Assembly: GCA_026414565.1 (NCBI GenBank)
Contig: JAOAIT010000018.1
Coordinates: 186,001-250,000 of the forward strand
Origin: Verrucomicrobiia bacterium
GTDB lineage: Bacteria > Verrucomicrobiota > Verrucomicrobiia > Limisphaerales > Fontisphaeraceae
DNA: 64,000 bases
Reading direction: 5' to 3'
Shown here piece after piece: positions 1-8,949 of this stretch (positions are counted from its first letter, which is position 1; every line of letters starts with the position of its first letter). The position numbers and the translations under genes are program-made. The notes under the pieces are model-generated. The model had not been told where the DNA came from. It ran no database searches and was given only the letters and a program-made list of their open reading frames with translations.

Positions 1-2435
1 ATTTTCCTGCCGGCCAGATGCTATGGGCCATACTGCGCCTCAAATCTTCCTCCGGCGGTCTGGCGCAGTTGTTCTTTTTCGATCGCCACGCCACCGAGGA
101 GCAGTCGCGCCGCTTTATGGTTCCCCAAGGCCAATGGACCGAGGTGCGTTTGCCCCTGCCGGCATTGGGGCCGCAATATCGTTTTCGTTTGGATCCACCC
201 GGTGACTCCGGCGAGGCCATCCTCGCTTCGCTCCGCTTTGAACCACGGGCCGAGTTCACCCCCCCTCCACGCCAGTGGCAACCGCCGGCTGCCGGCCGCC
301 GCATGGTGCTCAAATCCGGTCAGGTGGAATGGTGGGATGCCCCGGACTCACAATGGGGCGGCGAGATGCGTGTGAACGGGCAAGTCATGGCCTATGCGCA
401 TCCCCGCCTCCAGATTGCTTACGTGCATGAACTGAAACAGCATTGGCTCAACATCCCATCACCTCAGGTGGACCTATCCCGCGCCGGTTACCGGCTGGAG
501 GCTACATGGAAAGACCCCCGCGGAGCGAACTGGCGCTATGTTCAGCACTTTCGCAGTGGTCTGACGGACGTGATCGAGGTACACACCATGTTGGAAACCT
601 CGCAAGACACTGAGGTGCTGTATGCCCCAATGTTCCTGCTGTTCCCCGGCGAAGGGAGCTTTGGCACCAACAAAAGCCAGGCACTTTTCGCGGGATTGGA
701 ATATCTGGAAAATGAATCCAGCAGTTCCGAGGCGGACATCATCGGCCCGGAATCACGCCGCCAGGTGCCGGCCAATCACAAAATCACCTTCCCGCTCATG
801 GCAATCCAGATGCACAGCCGTTATGTGGCTCTGGCTTACGACCGCCATCTTTCCTTCAGCGCCGTGTTTGACTCTCCTGACCGCCTCTATGGCAGCGGCG
901 GCCACGTCATGGGCGTAATATGGCCGGAGTCGGATGGAGCCAACCGGCCGGAGGGGAGCCTGGTACCCCATTTTCCCCGATTGTTGCGGGCCGGCCAAAA
1001 AGTTGAATGCAGCCTGCGTTTGCTGGGAGGGCGCGGCGAGACGGTGATCCCGGCGGTGCAACAGTATGTGGCTCTTCATGGCCTTCCGGCCTATGCCAAG
1101 AATTACTTGGACTTGACCGCTTATGAGGAGCTGGCGTCCCTGGGATGGCTGCGCTCCAAAGCGCGGGAAGGCAACCGCTATCGTCATGCCGTCTGGCCGG
1201 GCTTTAATGCCCAACCCGCCGCCGACGCGGCCTTGTACATGACCTGGCTGGGTCGTCGGGCCTCACATTTCTCCACGGAACTTCACGCGGCCGCAAAGGA
1301 GGCGCTGGCTTTGGTGCCGCCGCAGAATTACTACCATTCCGCCGTCAGTCACGTGCGCAGCCCGGCCACGCCTCTGGTATTCGGCCATGTAGGGGAGAAT
1401 GTGGCCACGGCACGCGCGTATGCCGCCGGCCTGCTCAAGCGCCTGGGAGATGATTATGTCATTCGTTACCGGCCACAATCGGGAGGCACCGATTATGCCC
1501 GGACATATTGGACAAATCATGCCAACGGCCTGACCTTTCAACCCCTGGCGGAAGCCCTCGAAGCTGCCGCCTTTTGCGGCGATCGCGAGCTGACGGCCCG
1601 CGCCCTAGCCGCGTTGCGCGCCCAACAACGCTACCAAAACGGTGTTCCCCGGGGAGCGCAAACCTGGGAGATCCCGTTGCACACCCCCGATATTCTGGCC
1701 TCAGCCCATCTGGTAAAAGCCTATGTCCTGGGCTACGAGCTGAGTGGAGATCCCGCCTTTTTGGAGCAGGCGCGCTATTGGGCGTGGACGGGTATTCCTT
1801 TTGTTTATTTGGTCCAACCCACTCTCGGAGAAGTGGGCATCTACAACACCATTGCGGTGCTGGGCGCAACGAGCTGGAAGGCACCCGTCTGGTTTGGCCA
1901 GCCGGTGCAATGGTGCGGGCTGGTCTATGCTGACGCGCTCTATCGGCTGGCCGAAGTGGACCCGCAGGGGCTTTGGCGCAAGGTCGCCGAGGGGATCACG
2001 GTGGCCGGTCTTCAACATACCTGGAAGGCGAATGACACCAATCGTGTGGGGTTGTTACCAGATTATTTCCTGCTGCGTGAACAGCGCGCCGATGGACCCG
2101 CCATCAACCCCGGCACAGTGGGAGCCAACGCGGTGAACTATTATACCCGGGCGCCCCTGTATGGCTTTCGGCGTCTTGTCCGGGCGGGTTTTAATGTGCA
2201 CGCGCCGGGCCTGGTCCGGGTTCAGCAGGACACCCCCAGAACCGCCAGATTGAATGTGCAAGGCTGGCCGGCTCAAAATTATTATGTGCTTTTGTGTGGG
2301 TTGCCCGCCATGCCGAGGATTAAAGTGAATGGCCGCGAGCAGGCACTGCAGCCGCCCCACGAGGCGGATGCCGCCGCCGGTTGGATGGCCTTGCAGGTGC
2401 AGGGCGTGGCCACTGTCGAGGTGCAATTTCCGTAA
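1..2435 (+). CDS. Large protein of unknown function, possibly carbohydrate-active (5' end outside window)
   Basis: The reading frame is open from the first bases of the window, so the true start lies to the left; at least 805 residues are visible. The first 100 visible residues look like the end of a beta-sandwich. Residues about 100-350 are beta-rich. The rest is helical and rich in aromatic residues (Trp, Tyr), with repeats of the kind seen in alpha/alpha-toroid glycosidases and lyases. It ends with a short beta-rich tail. I do not recognise a named family or catalytic motif; a carbohydrate-active role is inference from composition. avtA begins 6 bases after the stop, so the two may be cotranscribed, although their functions show no clear link. 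Confidence 0.75.
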   Translation, partial: FPAGQMLWAILRLKSSSGGLAQLFFFDRHATEEQSRRFMVPQGQWTEVRLPLPALGPQYRFRLDPPGDSGEAILASLRFEPRAEFTPPPRQWQPPAAGRRMVLKSGQVEWWDAPDSQWGGEMRVNGQVMAYAHPRLQIAYVHELKQHWLNIPSPQVDLSRAGYRLEATWKDPRGANWRYVQHFRSGLTDVIEVHTMLETSQDTEVLYAPMFLLFPGEGSFGTNKSQALFAGLEYLENESSSSEADIIGPESRRQVPANHKITFPLMAIQMHSRYVALAYDRHLSFSAVFDSPDRLYGSGGHVMGVIWPESDGANRPEGSLVPHFPRLLRAGQKVECSLRLLGGRGETVIPAVQQYVALHGLPAYAKNYLDLTAYEELASLGWLRSKAREGNRYRHAVWPGFNAQPAADAALYMTWLGRRASHFSTELHAAAKEALALVPPQNYYHSAVSHVRSPATPLVFGHVGENVATARAYAAGLLKRLGDDYVIRYRPQSGGTDYARTYWTNHANGLTFQPLAEALEAAAFCGDRELTARALAALRAQQRYQNGVPRGAQTWEIPLHTPDILASAHLVKAYVLGYELSGDPAFLEQARYWAWTGIPFVYLVQPTLGEVGIYNTIAVLGATSWKAPVWFGQPVQWCGLVYADALYRLAEVDPQGLWRKVAEGITVAGLQHTWKANDTNRVGLLPDYFLLREQRADGPAINPGTVGANAVNYYTRAPLYGFRRLVRAGFNVHAPGLVRVQQDTPRTARLNVQGWPAQNYYVLLCGLPAMPRIKVNGREQALQPPHEADAAAGWMALQVQGVATVEVQFP

Positions 2436-2441
2436 GTTATA

Positions 2442-3722
2442 ATGAATCCTGAGGTCATTTCGCGGGTGGGAGCCAAATGGTCGCAAGTGACGGGCATTGG
2501 CGAATTAATGGAGGATCTGGGGCATGCCCTGACAGTTGATCCCGAGATGCGCATGTTAGGCGGCGGTAATCCCGCCCTGGTCCCTGAATTTATGCAGGCC
2601 GCCCAGCAACGGATGGCGGCCATGTTGCGCGAGCCAGAGGCCATGGCGTCTTTGCTGGGCAATTACGATCCCCCACGGGGGCATCCCCGGTTTGTCAGCG
2701 CCTTCGCCGCGCTGTTACGGAGTATTTACCATGCCGACTTTGAGCCGGAAAACGTGGCGGTCACGGCCGGCAGCCAATGCGCTACTTTCTTTCTCATCAA
2801 CCTGTTTGCTGGCAGAGGCAGGGGGAGAAAGCGCCACAAGATATTACTGCCATTGTGTCCGGAATACCTCGGTTATGCCGATCAGGGATTGGAGGAGGAC
2901 ATTTTCGTGGCCTGCCGCCCAAAAGTGGAGTGGCCGGCGGGAGCTGGGGGCCATGTTTTCAAATACCACGTAAATCTCGATGCGGTGCGGGAGCGCCTTG
3001 GACAGGGGGACATCGCCGCAATGCTGGTTTCACGGCCCACCAATCCCTCTGGTAATGTCATCTCAGAAGATGAGCTCTTAAGTTTATCAGACCTGGCCCT
3101 TCGGCACGACATCCCCTTAATCCTGGATCAGGCTTACGGCGTTCCCTTTCCCGCCATAGTCCACGTCCCCGTTAAACCCATCTACGCTCCGCATTTTATT
3201 CTGCTGTTCAGCCTCTCCAAGATTGGGCTGCCGGGTACCCGGACGGGCATCGTAGCCGGGCCAGCAAGTGTCACCTCGGCGGTAGCTTCCATGACGGCCG
3301 TTGCCGGTCTGGCCAATCCCTCCCTGGGACAGCACCTGGTGCTGCCCTGGTTGGAGGATGGCAGCATTTTGGAAATGGGACCACGCTGGCTGCAGCCGTT
3401 CTATAACGCGCGCCGTCTCAAGGCGCGCGAATGGTTGGAGGAAGCCTTCAAGCGGGCGCATGTCCCCTGGGCCATCCATGCAGATGAGGGCGCCTTTTTC
3501 CACTGGCTCTGGTTGCCTGAACTAAGCACGACGAGCCGCGAATTCTGCCGGCGTCTCAAGGCGCACAAAGTCCTGACCGTGCCAGGAGAATATTTCTTTT
3601 ATGGCCTGGAGGAGGACTGGCCCCATCGTCATCAATGTCTGCGCATTAATTACTCCGGGCCGGAAAAGGTGGTACGCGAGGCTATTCATATCATTGCCCG
3701 GGAGGCAGCGCGCTGCCATTGA
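2442..3722 (+). CDS. avtA: Valine--pyruvate aminotransferase (AvtA type)
   Basis: A PLP-dependent fold-type I transaminase of 426 residues, the usual length for AvtA, which moves the amino group between valine (or alanine) and pyruvate/2-oxoisovalerate in the cytoplasm. The N-terminal MLGGGNPA segment, the YDPPRGHPRF stretch, the TAGSQCATFFLIN stretch and the PLP-lysine motif SLSKIGLPGTR (Lys about 260) match this family, as does the substrate-side Arg region near the C-terminus. It starts 6 bases after the preceding gene's stop. Its stop is 4 bases from the stop of a convergent gene. Other class I aminotransferases are possible, but the GGGNPA and YDPPRG motifs favour AvtA. Confidence 0.9.
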   Translation: MNPEVISRVGAKWSQVTGIGELMEDLGHALTVDPEMRMLGGGNPALVPEFMQAAQQRMAAMLREPEAMASLLGNYDPPRGHPRFVSAFAALLRSIYHADFEPENVAVTAGSQCATFFLINLFAGRGRGRKRHKILLPLCPEYLGYADQGLEEDIFVACRPKVEWPAGAGGHVFKYHVNLDAVRERLGQGDIAAMLVSRPTNPSGNVISEDELLSLSDLALRHDIPLILDQAYGVPFPAIVHVPVKPIYAPHFILLFSLSKIGLPGTRTGIVAGPASVTSAVASMTAVAGLANPSLGQHLVLPWLEDGSILEMGPRWLQPFYNARRLKAREWLEEAFKRAHVPWAIHADEGAFFHWLWLPELSTTSREFCRRLKAHKVLTVPGEYFFYGLEEDWPHRHQCLRINYSGPEKVVREAIHIIAREAARCH

Positions 3723-3725
3723 AGC

Positions 3726-4877
3726 TCAGGGGGTTCTGGCGGCAGGCGGAGAGGGCAGGGGAGCTGCCAGCGGCACCCGGGGCTGGCCGCCGCCCCCGAT
3801 GCGGTCCGGGCCGTTGTTATCCACGACATGCAGGTTGGTGAACAGGCGATCCATGTCTCTTGACCAGGGATTATCGCGGCGGGCTGGGTTGATGTCGAAT
3901 CCCCAGGCTTTTTTGAACTCATCTTTGACGCGGCCGTCCGGCCCCCATTCGGTGACGAGGGCATAAACGTCCCAAGCTGTATCATCCACGACATAGGCGC
4001 CGTAATCGCGCAGGGCCTGGGCCAGGCGGCGGGCTGGTTCTGTTTCCAAGCCCAATACCTGATCCGTTAAGTGAGGCGGCAACGCCAGCAACGCGCCCAT
4101 GCGGCAGGCCTTGGGCGGCTTGCCCTTGGTGCCATAAACTTTCGCCGCATAACCATCCGCCCGCCGGGCGGGCCAACGGTAGCCGCGCGTCTCCTCGTCG
4201 TAATACAAATTGCGGGCGGCATAGAGATTGATTTTCAGAGCGTGCCGGATGGGGCCGGCGCCCGGCACCAGCTCACCGACACGCAATGTGCCGCCAATGC
4301 AGGACAAGCCGGAGCCGCCGTGAGCGCCATAATATCCCATGCCGTACAAGTCCTCATCGGCAAACACGTAGCGGCTGGTGCCAAAGCCAGGTTCACAACG
4401 GGCAAAAGGTTGCGTTTGCTTGATGGTGCGGCCGTCAGGCATCAGCACCGCCAGGCCCGAATTGGGGGTTGCTCCATCCCAAGTGTCGGGACTGACAATA
4501 AACTGCGGCGGTATGGGCGCTTTGAACAACAGCTCGCCGTCCTTGGTGCAGCGGCTTTTCTGGCGGTCCCAGCCGGCATTATTGCGGTAGATTTCCAGCA
4601 GGGGCGCCCTGGGGGTCAAAACAATTAAATCCTCATCAATGGTCATGCCCGCCCCGGTGGCTTTCTGAATGTTGGCAGGTACATAAACCGCCTCCCGGCC
4701 GATGGGCATATTCCAAATACTACGCTCATGGAAAGGATGTTTGAGCGGGTCTCGCCCGCCTGCTTTCGGCGACTCCCCCGCGGCCAGCGCTACGGCACCG
4801 GCAACCATTAACGCTGCGACGGCAAAAACCTCCGCGCGCTGGACAAAATCCCGACGGACGCGATATTCCTGCTGCAT
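3726..4877 (-). CDS. Secreted protein of unknown function
   Basis: 383 residues from the ATG at 4877. Longer in-frame starts exist up to 4997, but only this one puts a typical signal peptide at the N-terminus: a basic start, then a hydrophobic AVAALMVAGAVALA stretch. The mature part begins with an SIWNMPIG segment and a YVPANIQ segment, and carries a Gly-rich GAHGGSGLSCIGGTLR motif followed by IRHALKINLYA. I have a memory of similar motifs in uncharacterised secreted actinobacterial and planctomycete proteins, but I cannot name a reaction. It diverges from the HzsA-like cytochrome gene with about 160 bases between starts and converges on avtA. Confidence 0.75.
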   Translation of the reverse strand: MQQEYRVRRDFVQRAEVFAVAALMVAGAVALAAGESPKAGGRDPLKHPFHERSIWNMPIGREAVYVPANIQKATGAGMTIDEDLIVLTPRAPLLEIYRNNAGWDRQKSRCTKDGELLFKAPIPPQFIVSPDTWDGATPNSGLAVLMPDGRTIKQTQPFARCEPGFGTSRYVFADEDLYGMGYYGAHGGSGLSCIGGTLRVGELVPGAGPIRHALKINLYAARNLYYDEETRGYRWPARRADGYAAKVYGTKGKPPKACRMGALLALPPHLTDQVLGLETEPARRLAQALRDYGAYVVDDTAWDVYALVTEWGPDGRVKDEFKKAWGFDINPARRDNPWSRDMDRLFTNLHVVDNNGPDRIGGGGQPRVPLAAPLPSPPAARTP

Positions 4878-5036
4878 AGGTGGGAATCCTAATCTGATAG
4901 TCCGAAGCTGAAAATGGGATAAATCGAAATTGTGATCTTGCCACGCCCAGCACCTAACCGCTGCTGGCCGGTGGAAACAATCATGATTTGAAGACATCTC
5001 CTTGGCTGACCGTCCAATTTTCGGTAAATTGAATCC

Positions 5037-7511
5037 ATGAATTCCCGGTGGATAGCCGTGCTAATGGCGGCGGTGCCATGGGGCTTTGTGGTGCTCGGGG
5101 CAGCCTCCACCCCTGGGTCTCCACAGCCTCCTGCTCCTTTGCTGGCCAGGGCTTTGGCTGGTCCCATGCGTGGGGTGGAGGAAATCGTTTACGTCACCCG
5201 CGCCCGTTACGATGATTCCCACTGGTACGCCAACATTGGCTATTATTGTGATGACGAAAACAAGAAGGCGTATGCCGGCAATGGCGCCCCGGACATCGGC
5301 AAGCTCTGCAAATGGAATCTGCGCACCGGTGAAGTGAAGGTGCTGCTCGATGCGCAAGGCGGCTCGGTGCGGGATCCCCAGGTGCACTACGACGGCGGGA
5401 AAATCCTGTTTTCCTATCGGCCCCAAGGCACGGATTATTATCATCTGTATGAGATCAACACCGATGGCACGGGGCTGCGCCAGATCACCCGCGGGCCGTA
5501 TGATGATTACGAACCCACCTACCTGCCCGACGGGGACATTTTATTTGTATCCACCCGCGCCAAACGCTGGGTCAACTGCTGGATGACCCAGGTGGGCATC
5601 ATGTTTCGCTGCGATACCAACGGCCAGCGAATCACCCAGGTCAGCGCCAATACGGAGCATGACAACACCCCCTGGGTTATGCCCGATGGCCGCATCCTCT
5701 ACACCCGCTGGGAATACGTGGACCGCAGCCAGGTGGAATATCACCACCTCTGGGTCATGAACCCCGATGGCACCGGCGCCATGACCTTTTACGGCAACAT
5801 GCATTCCTGGATCGTGATGATCGGGGCCAAGCCGGTGCCGGGTTCCGACAAGGTAGTAGCCTGTTTCTCGCCGGGGCACGGAGTAAATGAACATGCAGGC
5901 ATCGCCACGCTGGTCTCACCGCAACTCGGCCCCGATAACAAAGGCGCAGCCGTGCCGCTGCATAAAGGCAGGCACATCCGCGATCCCTACCCTTTTGCCG
6001 AAAACTGTGTGATTGCCGCGCAGGACAACAAGATTGTGCTCATGGACGGCTCCGGGGCCGTGGAAACCATTTTCACCCATCCGGCCAATGAGCCGTTGCA
6101 CGAACCCCGCCCGATTCAACCCCGCCCACGCGAGCCGGTCATCCCCCACCGCACACAACCCGCCGCCACCACCGGCCGGATGATCCTGGCGGACGTTTAT
6201 CAGAGCCGCAACCTGCCAGGAATTCAACGAGGTGAAATCAAGAAATTGCTTCTACTCGAATCTCTGCCCAAACCGGTCAATTTTAACGGGGGGCCGGACC
6301 TGACCTCTTTCCTAGGCACCTTTACTTTGGAGCGCGTGCTGGGCACTGTGCCCGTGGAGCCGGACGGTTCGGCTTACTTCGAAATGCCGGCCAATCGTCA
6401 GATATTCTTCGTGGCCCTCGACGAAAACGACCTTTCCGTCAAGCGCATGCAAAGCTTCACCAGCGTCATGCCGGGGGAAACCCTGAGTTGCGCCGGCTGT
6501 CATGAGCCGCGCGCCCAAACCCCGCGTGAATCCCGGCCGGGGCCGGCGCTCCAGGCTTTGCGGCGTCCGCCCAGCAAAATTCAGCCCTTCGAAGGATTTC
6601 CCGATGTAGTGGATATGCACCGGGACGTGCAACCGGTGCTGGATCGCGCCTGCGTTCCGTGTCACAATCCGCAAAAACCTGAGGGGAAAATCATCCTGAC
6701 GGGAGATTTGGGGCCACAATTCTCGCATAGTTACTTCACCCTGATCATGCACAAACTGGTGGCCGATGGGCGCAACGGCCTGGGCAATCAGCCGCCGCGT
6801 TCCCTGGGCAGCTCCGCCAGCCGCCTGCTTAAACTGGGTGATGGCTCGCATTATGGGGCGCGTTACACGGAGCGGGAATGGCGCATGCTGTGGCTGTGGA
6901 TTGAAAGCGCCGCGCCTTATGCCGGTGCTTATGCGGCTTTGCGTAATGAAAAAAACCAACAACTGGCAGCACAAGCAGCAGGCATTGCCGCACAGGCCCT
7001 GGCGCCCATCCAGCACGCCCGCTGTGCTGGTTGTCACAATGGGCAGCCGAATGGACTGCCCATCAATCCCACCCATTACGACATGGATAAACGCCGTGCC
7101 CAGGCGGGACGGCCCACGGCACAATACGAACGCATCCTGACAGATCGGGATCCCTTCGCCCGTTATGGGCCGGATATTCTGTTCAATTTTAGCCGTCCCG
7201 AATTTTCCAAGGTGCTGCTGGCCCCCCTGGCCCGCTCGGCAGGAGGCTACGGTTGGTGTGGGGACATATTTAAGACCACAGAGGATCCAGACTATCGCCA
7301 ACTGCTGGCCGCCCTTCGTCAGGCCAAAGCGTTGCTGGAAACGATGCCCCGATACGGCATGCCCAATTTTGTCCCCAATCGGCAGTACATTCGGGAGATG
7401 AAACGCTTCGGCATCCTTCCGCCCGAGCATGATCCCCGGCAGCCGGTGGATTTCTTCGCCCTGGAGCAACAATACTGGCGCTCCTTGTGGCATTATACCT
7501 CCGGCCCCTGA
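5037..7511 (+). CDS. HzsA-related secreted propeller protein with three c-type haem motifs
   Basis: 824 residues with an N-terminal signal peptide (hydrophobic stretch, residues 7-23). Residues about 40-330 carry WD40-like/PD40 beta-propeller repeats with recurring DG-x-ILF/Y strands. The C-terminal half holds three CxxCH haem motifs: CAGCH near residue 485, CVPCH near 538 and CAGCH near 662. This layout matches the HzsA-related family, named for the alpha subunit of anammox hydrazine synthase but widespread in planctomycetes and Verrucomicrobiota that do not make hydrazine. A periplasmic electron-transfer or redox role is inferred. No hydrazine-synthase beta/gamma subunits or cytochrome maturation genes are nearby, so true hydrazine synthesis is not supported. 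Confidence 0.85.
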   Translation: MNSRWIAVLMAAVPWGFVVLGAASTPGSPQPPAPLLARALAGPMRGVEEIVYVTRARYDDSHWYANIGYYCDDENKKAYAGNGAPDIGKLCKWNLRTGEVKVLLDAQGGSVRDPQVHYDGGKILFSYRPQGTDYYHLYEINTDGTGLRQITRGPYDDYEPTYLPDGDILFVSTRAKRWVNCWMTQVGIMFRCDTNGQRITQVSANTEHDNTPWVMPDGRILYTRWEYVDRSQVEYHHLWVMNPDGTGAMTFYGNMHSWIVMIGAKPVPGSDKVVACFSPGHGVNEHAGIATLVSPQLGPDNKGAAVPLHKGRHIRDPYPFAENCVIAAQDNKIVLMDGSGAVETIFTHPANEPLHEPRPIQPRPREPVIPHRTQPAATTGRMILADVYQSRNLPGIQRGEIKKLLLLESLPKPVNFNGGPDLTSFLGTFTLERVLGTVPVEPDGSAYFEMPANRQIFFVALDENDLSVKRMQSFTSVMPGETLSCAGCHEPRAQTPRESRPGPALQALRRPPSKIQPFEGFPDVVDMHRDVQPVLDRACVPCHNPQKPEGKIILTGDLGPQFSHSYFTLIMHKLVADGRNGLGNQPPRSLGSSASRLLKLGDGSHYGARYTEREWRMLWLWIESAAPYAGAYAALRNEKNQQLAAQAAGIAAQALAPIQHARCAGCHNGQPNGLPINPTHYDMDKRRAQAGRPTAQYERILTDRDPFARYGPDILFNFSRPEFSKVLLAPLARSAGGYGWCGDIFKTTEDPDYRQLLAALRQAKALLETMPRYGMPNFVPNRQYIREMKRFGILPPEHDPRQPVDFFALEQQYWRSLWHYTSGP

Positions 7512-7617
7512 CTTCAGCTCCCTCTTGGGCACGAAACCAGTCGCGGGTTGGGGCGGCATTGACAGCAGCATTAGCTTCTTTAAGCTGTCGCCCGCATCGG
7601 AATAACCAAACTGAATT

Positions 7618-8919
7618 ATGAGCGCGAAACCGAATGTTTTTATCGCCCAATCCGGCGGCCCTTCGGCGGTCATCAACAACTCGCTGCGCGGTGTCATTGA
7701 TTTTTGCCATGAACACCCCGAAACCTTCGGCCGGGTGTATGGCGGCTGGCACGGCATTGAGGGCGCCCTCAAAGAAGAACTTTTGGACCTAAGCGCACAA
7801 GATCCCAAAGAGATCGCCCTGCTGGAGACCACCCCTGCCGCCGGGGCCATTGGCACCTGCCGCTACAAACTCAAGGAAAAGCAGCGCGCGGATTTTGAGC
7901 GGGTGATTGAAGTCTTCAAGGCCCACCGGATTGGCTATTTCTTCTACATTGGCGGCAACGACTCGATGGATACCGCCAATAAAATCAGCAAACTGGCGGC
8001 GGAACGCGGCCTCGATTTGGTGGCCACGGGGGTGCCGAAAACCATAGATAACGACGTGGGCGACGCCGAGTTCAAGTTGGTGGATCACACTCCCGGTTAC
8101 GGCTCCACGGCACGCTACTGGGCATGCAATATTTTGGCCGCCAATGAAGAAAATGCCGGGTCATGCCCGGCGGATCCGGTGCTGGTGCTACAGGCGATGG
8201 GGCGCAAAATTGGCTTCATTCCGGCGGCTGCCCGCCTGGCCGATCCCCACCGCGAGCTGCCCCTCCAAATTTACATGACGGAAGCCGGTCTCTCGCTGGA
8301 GCAGTTGGCCGATAACGTCAATGATGCTCTGAAAAAATGCGGACGCTGCATCGTCGTGGTGAGTGAAGGATTGGACGTCGGCGACATTGGCGCACAGAAA
8401 GACGCTTTTGGACATACCCACTTCGGCGCCAGCGATCAAACGGTGCAGCAGGTGGTGGTATCCTACTTGAACCGCAAGGGGCTGGCCGCCACCGGCAAGG
8501 CCCGTGGCCAGGTCCCGGGCACGGATCAACGACATTCAATTGTCCTGGCCTCGACGGTGGACCTCAAGGAAGCCTATGAATCCGGGCGAAAAGCCGCTGA
8601 AATTGCCATGCGCGAGGGCAACGGCTTCATGGCCACCATTCTCCGTGAGCCGGGACCGGCCTACAAGGTGCGCTACGACAAGGTGCCGTTGGAGCTTATG
8701 GCCAACAGCGAGCGCTTTTTCCCCAAGCACTGGATTGCGGCGAATAAAATTGATGTGACAGATGATTTCATTGCCTATGCCCGTCCGCTGATTGGCGAAG
8801 AATGGGTGCGCGTGCCGCTGGAGAACGGCCTCCCGCGCTTCGCCCGTTTGAAGCCACTGTTTGTGGAGAAAAAATGCCCGCCTTTTATTCCGGAGGCTTA
8901 TCGGAAAAAAGGTGAGTAA
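7618..8919 (+). CDS. pfp: Pyrophosphate--fructose 6-phosphate 1-phosphotransferase
   Basis: A phosphofructokinase-family enzyme of 433 residues. It starts with the FIAQSGGPSAVINN nucleotide/pyrophosphate loop. It has GGNDSMDTANK with Asp at about residue 115, in the place where ATP-dependent enzymes carry Gly; this Asp marks PPi-dependent enzymes. The catalytic PKTIDND motif follows (Lys 141, Asp 144). It catalyses the reversible phosphorylation of fructose 6-phosphate with PPi in glycolysis/gluconeogenesis. The gene is monocistronic: 106 bases of upstream spacer, then a convergent sensor kinase 30 bases beyond its stop. A 5-bp CCCAA/TTGGG hairpin lies in that 30-base gap (8923-8941) but is too weak to call a terminator. 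Confidence 0.93.
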   Translation: MSAKPNVFIAQSGGPSAVINNSLRGVIDFCHEHPETFGRVYGGWHGIEGALKEELLDLSAQDPKEIALLETTPAAGAIGTCRYKLKEKQRADFERVIEVFKAHRIGYFFYIGGNDSMDTANKISKLAAERGLDLVATGVPKTIDNDVGDAEFKLVDHTPGYGSTARYWACNILAANEENAGSCPADPVLVLQAMGRKIGFIPAAARLADPHRELPLQIYMTEAGLSLEQLADNVNDALKKCGRCIVVVSEGLDVGDIGAQKDAFGHTHFGASDQTVQQVVVSYLNRKGLAATGKARGQVPGTDQRHSIVLASTVDLKEAYESGRKAAEIAMREGNGFMATILREPGPAYKVRYDKVPLELMANSERFFPKHWIAANKIDVTDDFIAYARPLIGEEWVRVPLENGLPRFARLKPLFVEKKCPPFIPEAYRKKGE

Positions 8920-8949
8920 AGACCCAATTGTTAGTTTTGGGAATGACGG

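Noticed and set aside
5037-7511. True hydrazine synthase (anammox)
   Set aside because: HzsB/C partners and other anammox genes are absent; only the HzsA-like domain layout is shared.
6312-7856. 514-codon minus-strand open frame opposite the haem protein and PPi-phosphofructokinase
   Set aside because: It overlaps two well-supported genes in the other direction and has no recognisable domain.
8923-8941. Terminator between pfp and the sensor kinase
   Set aside because: CCCAA/TTGGG is only a 5-bp stem with a nine-base loop and no T-run.
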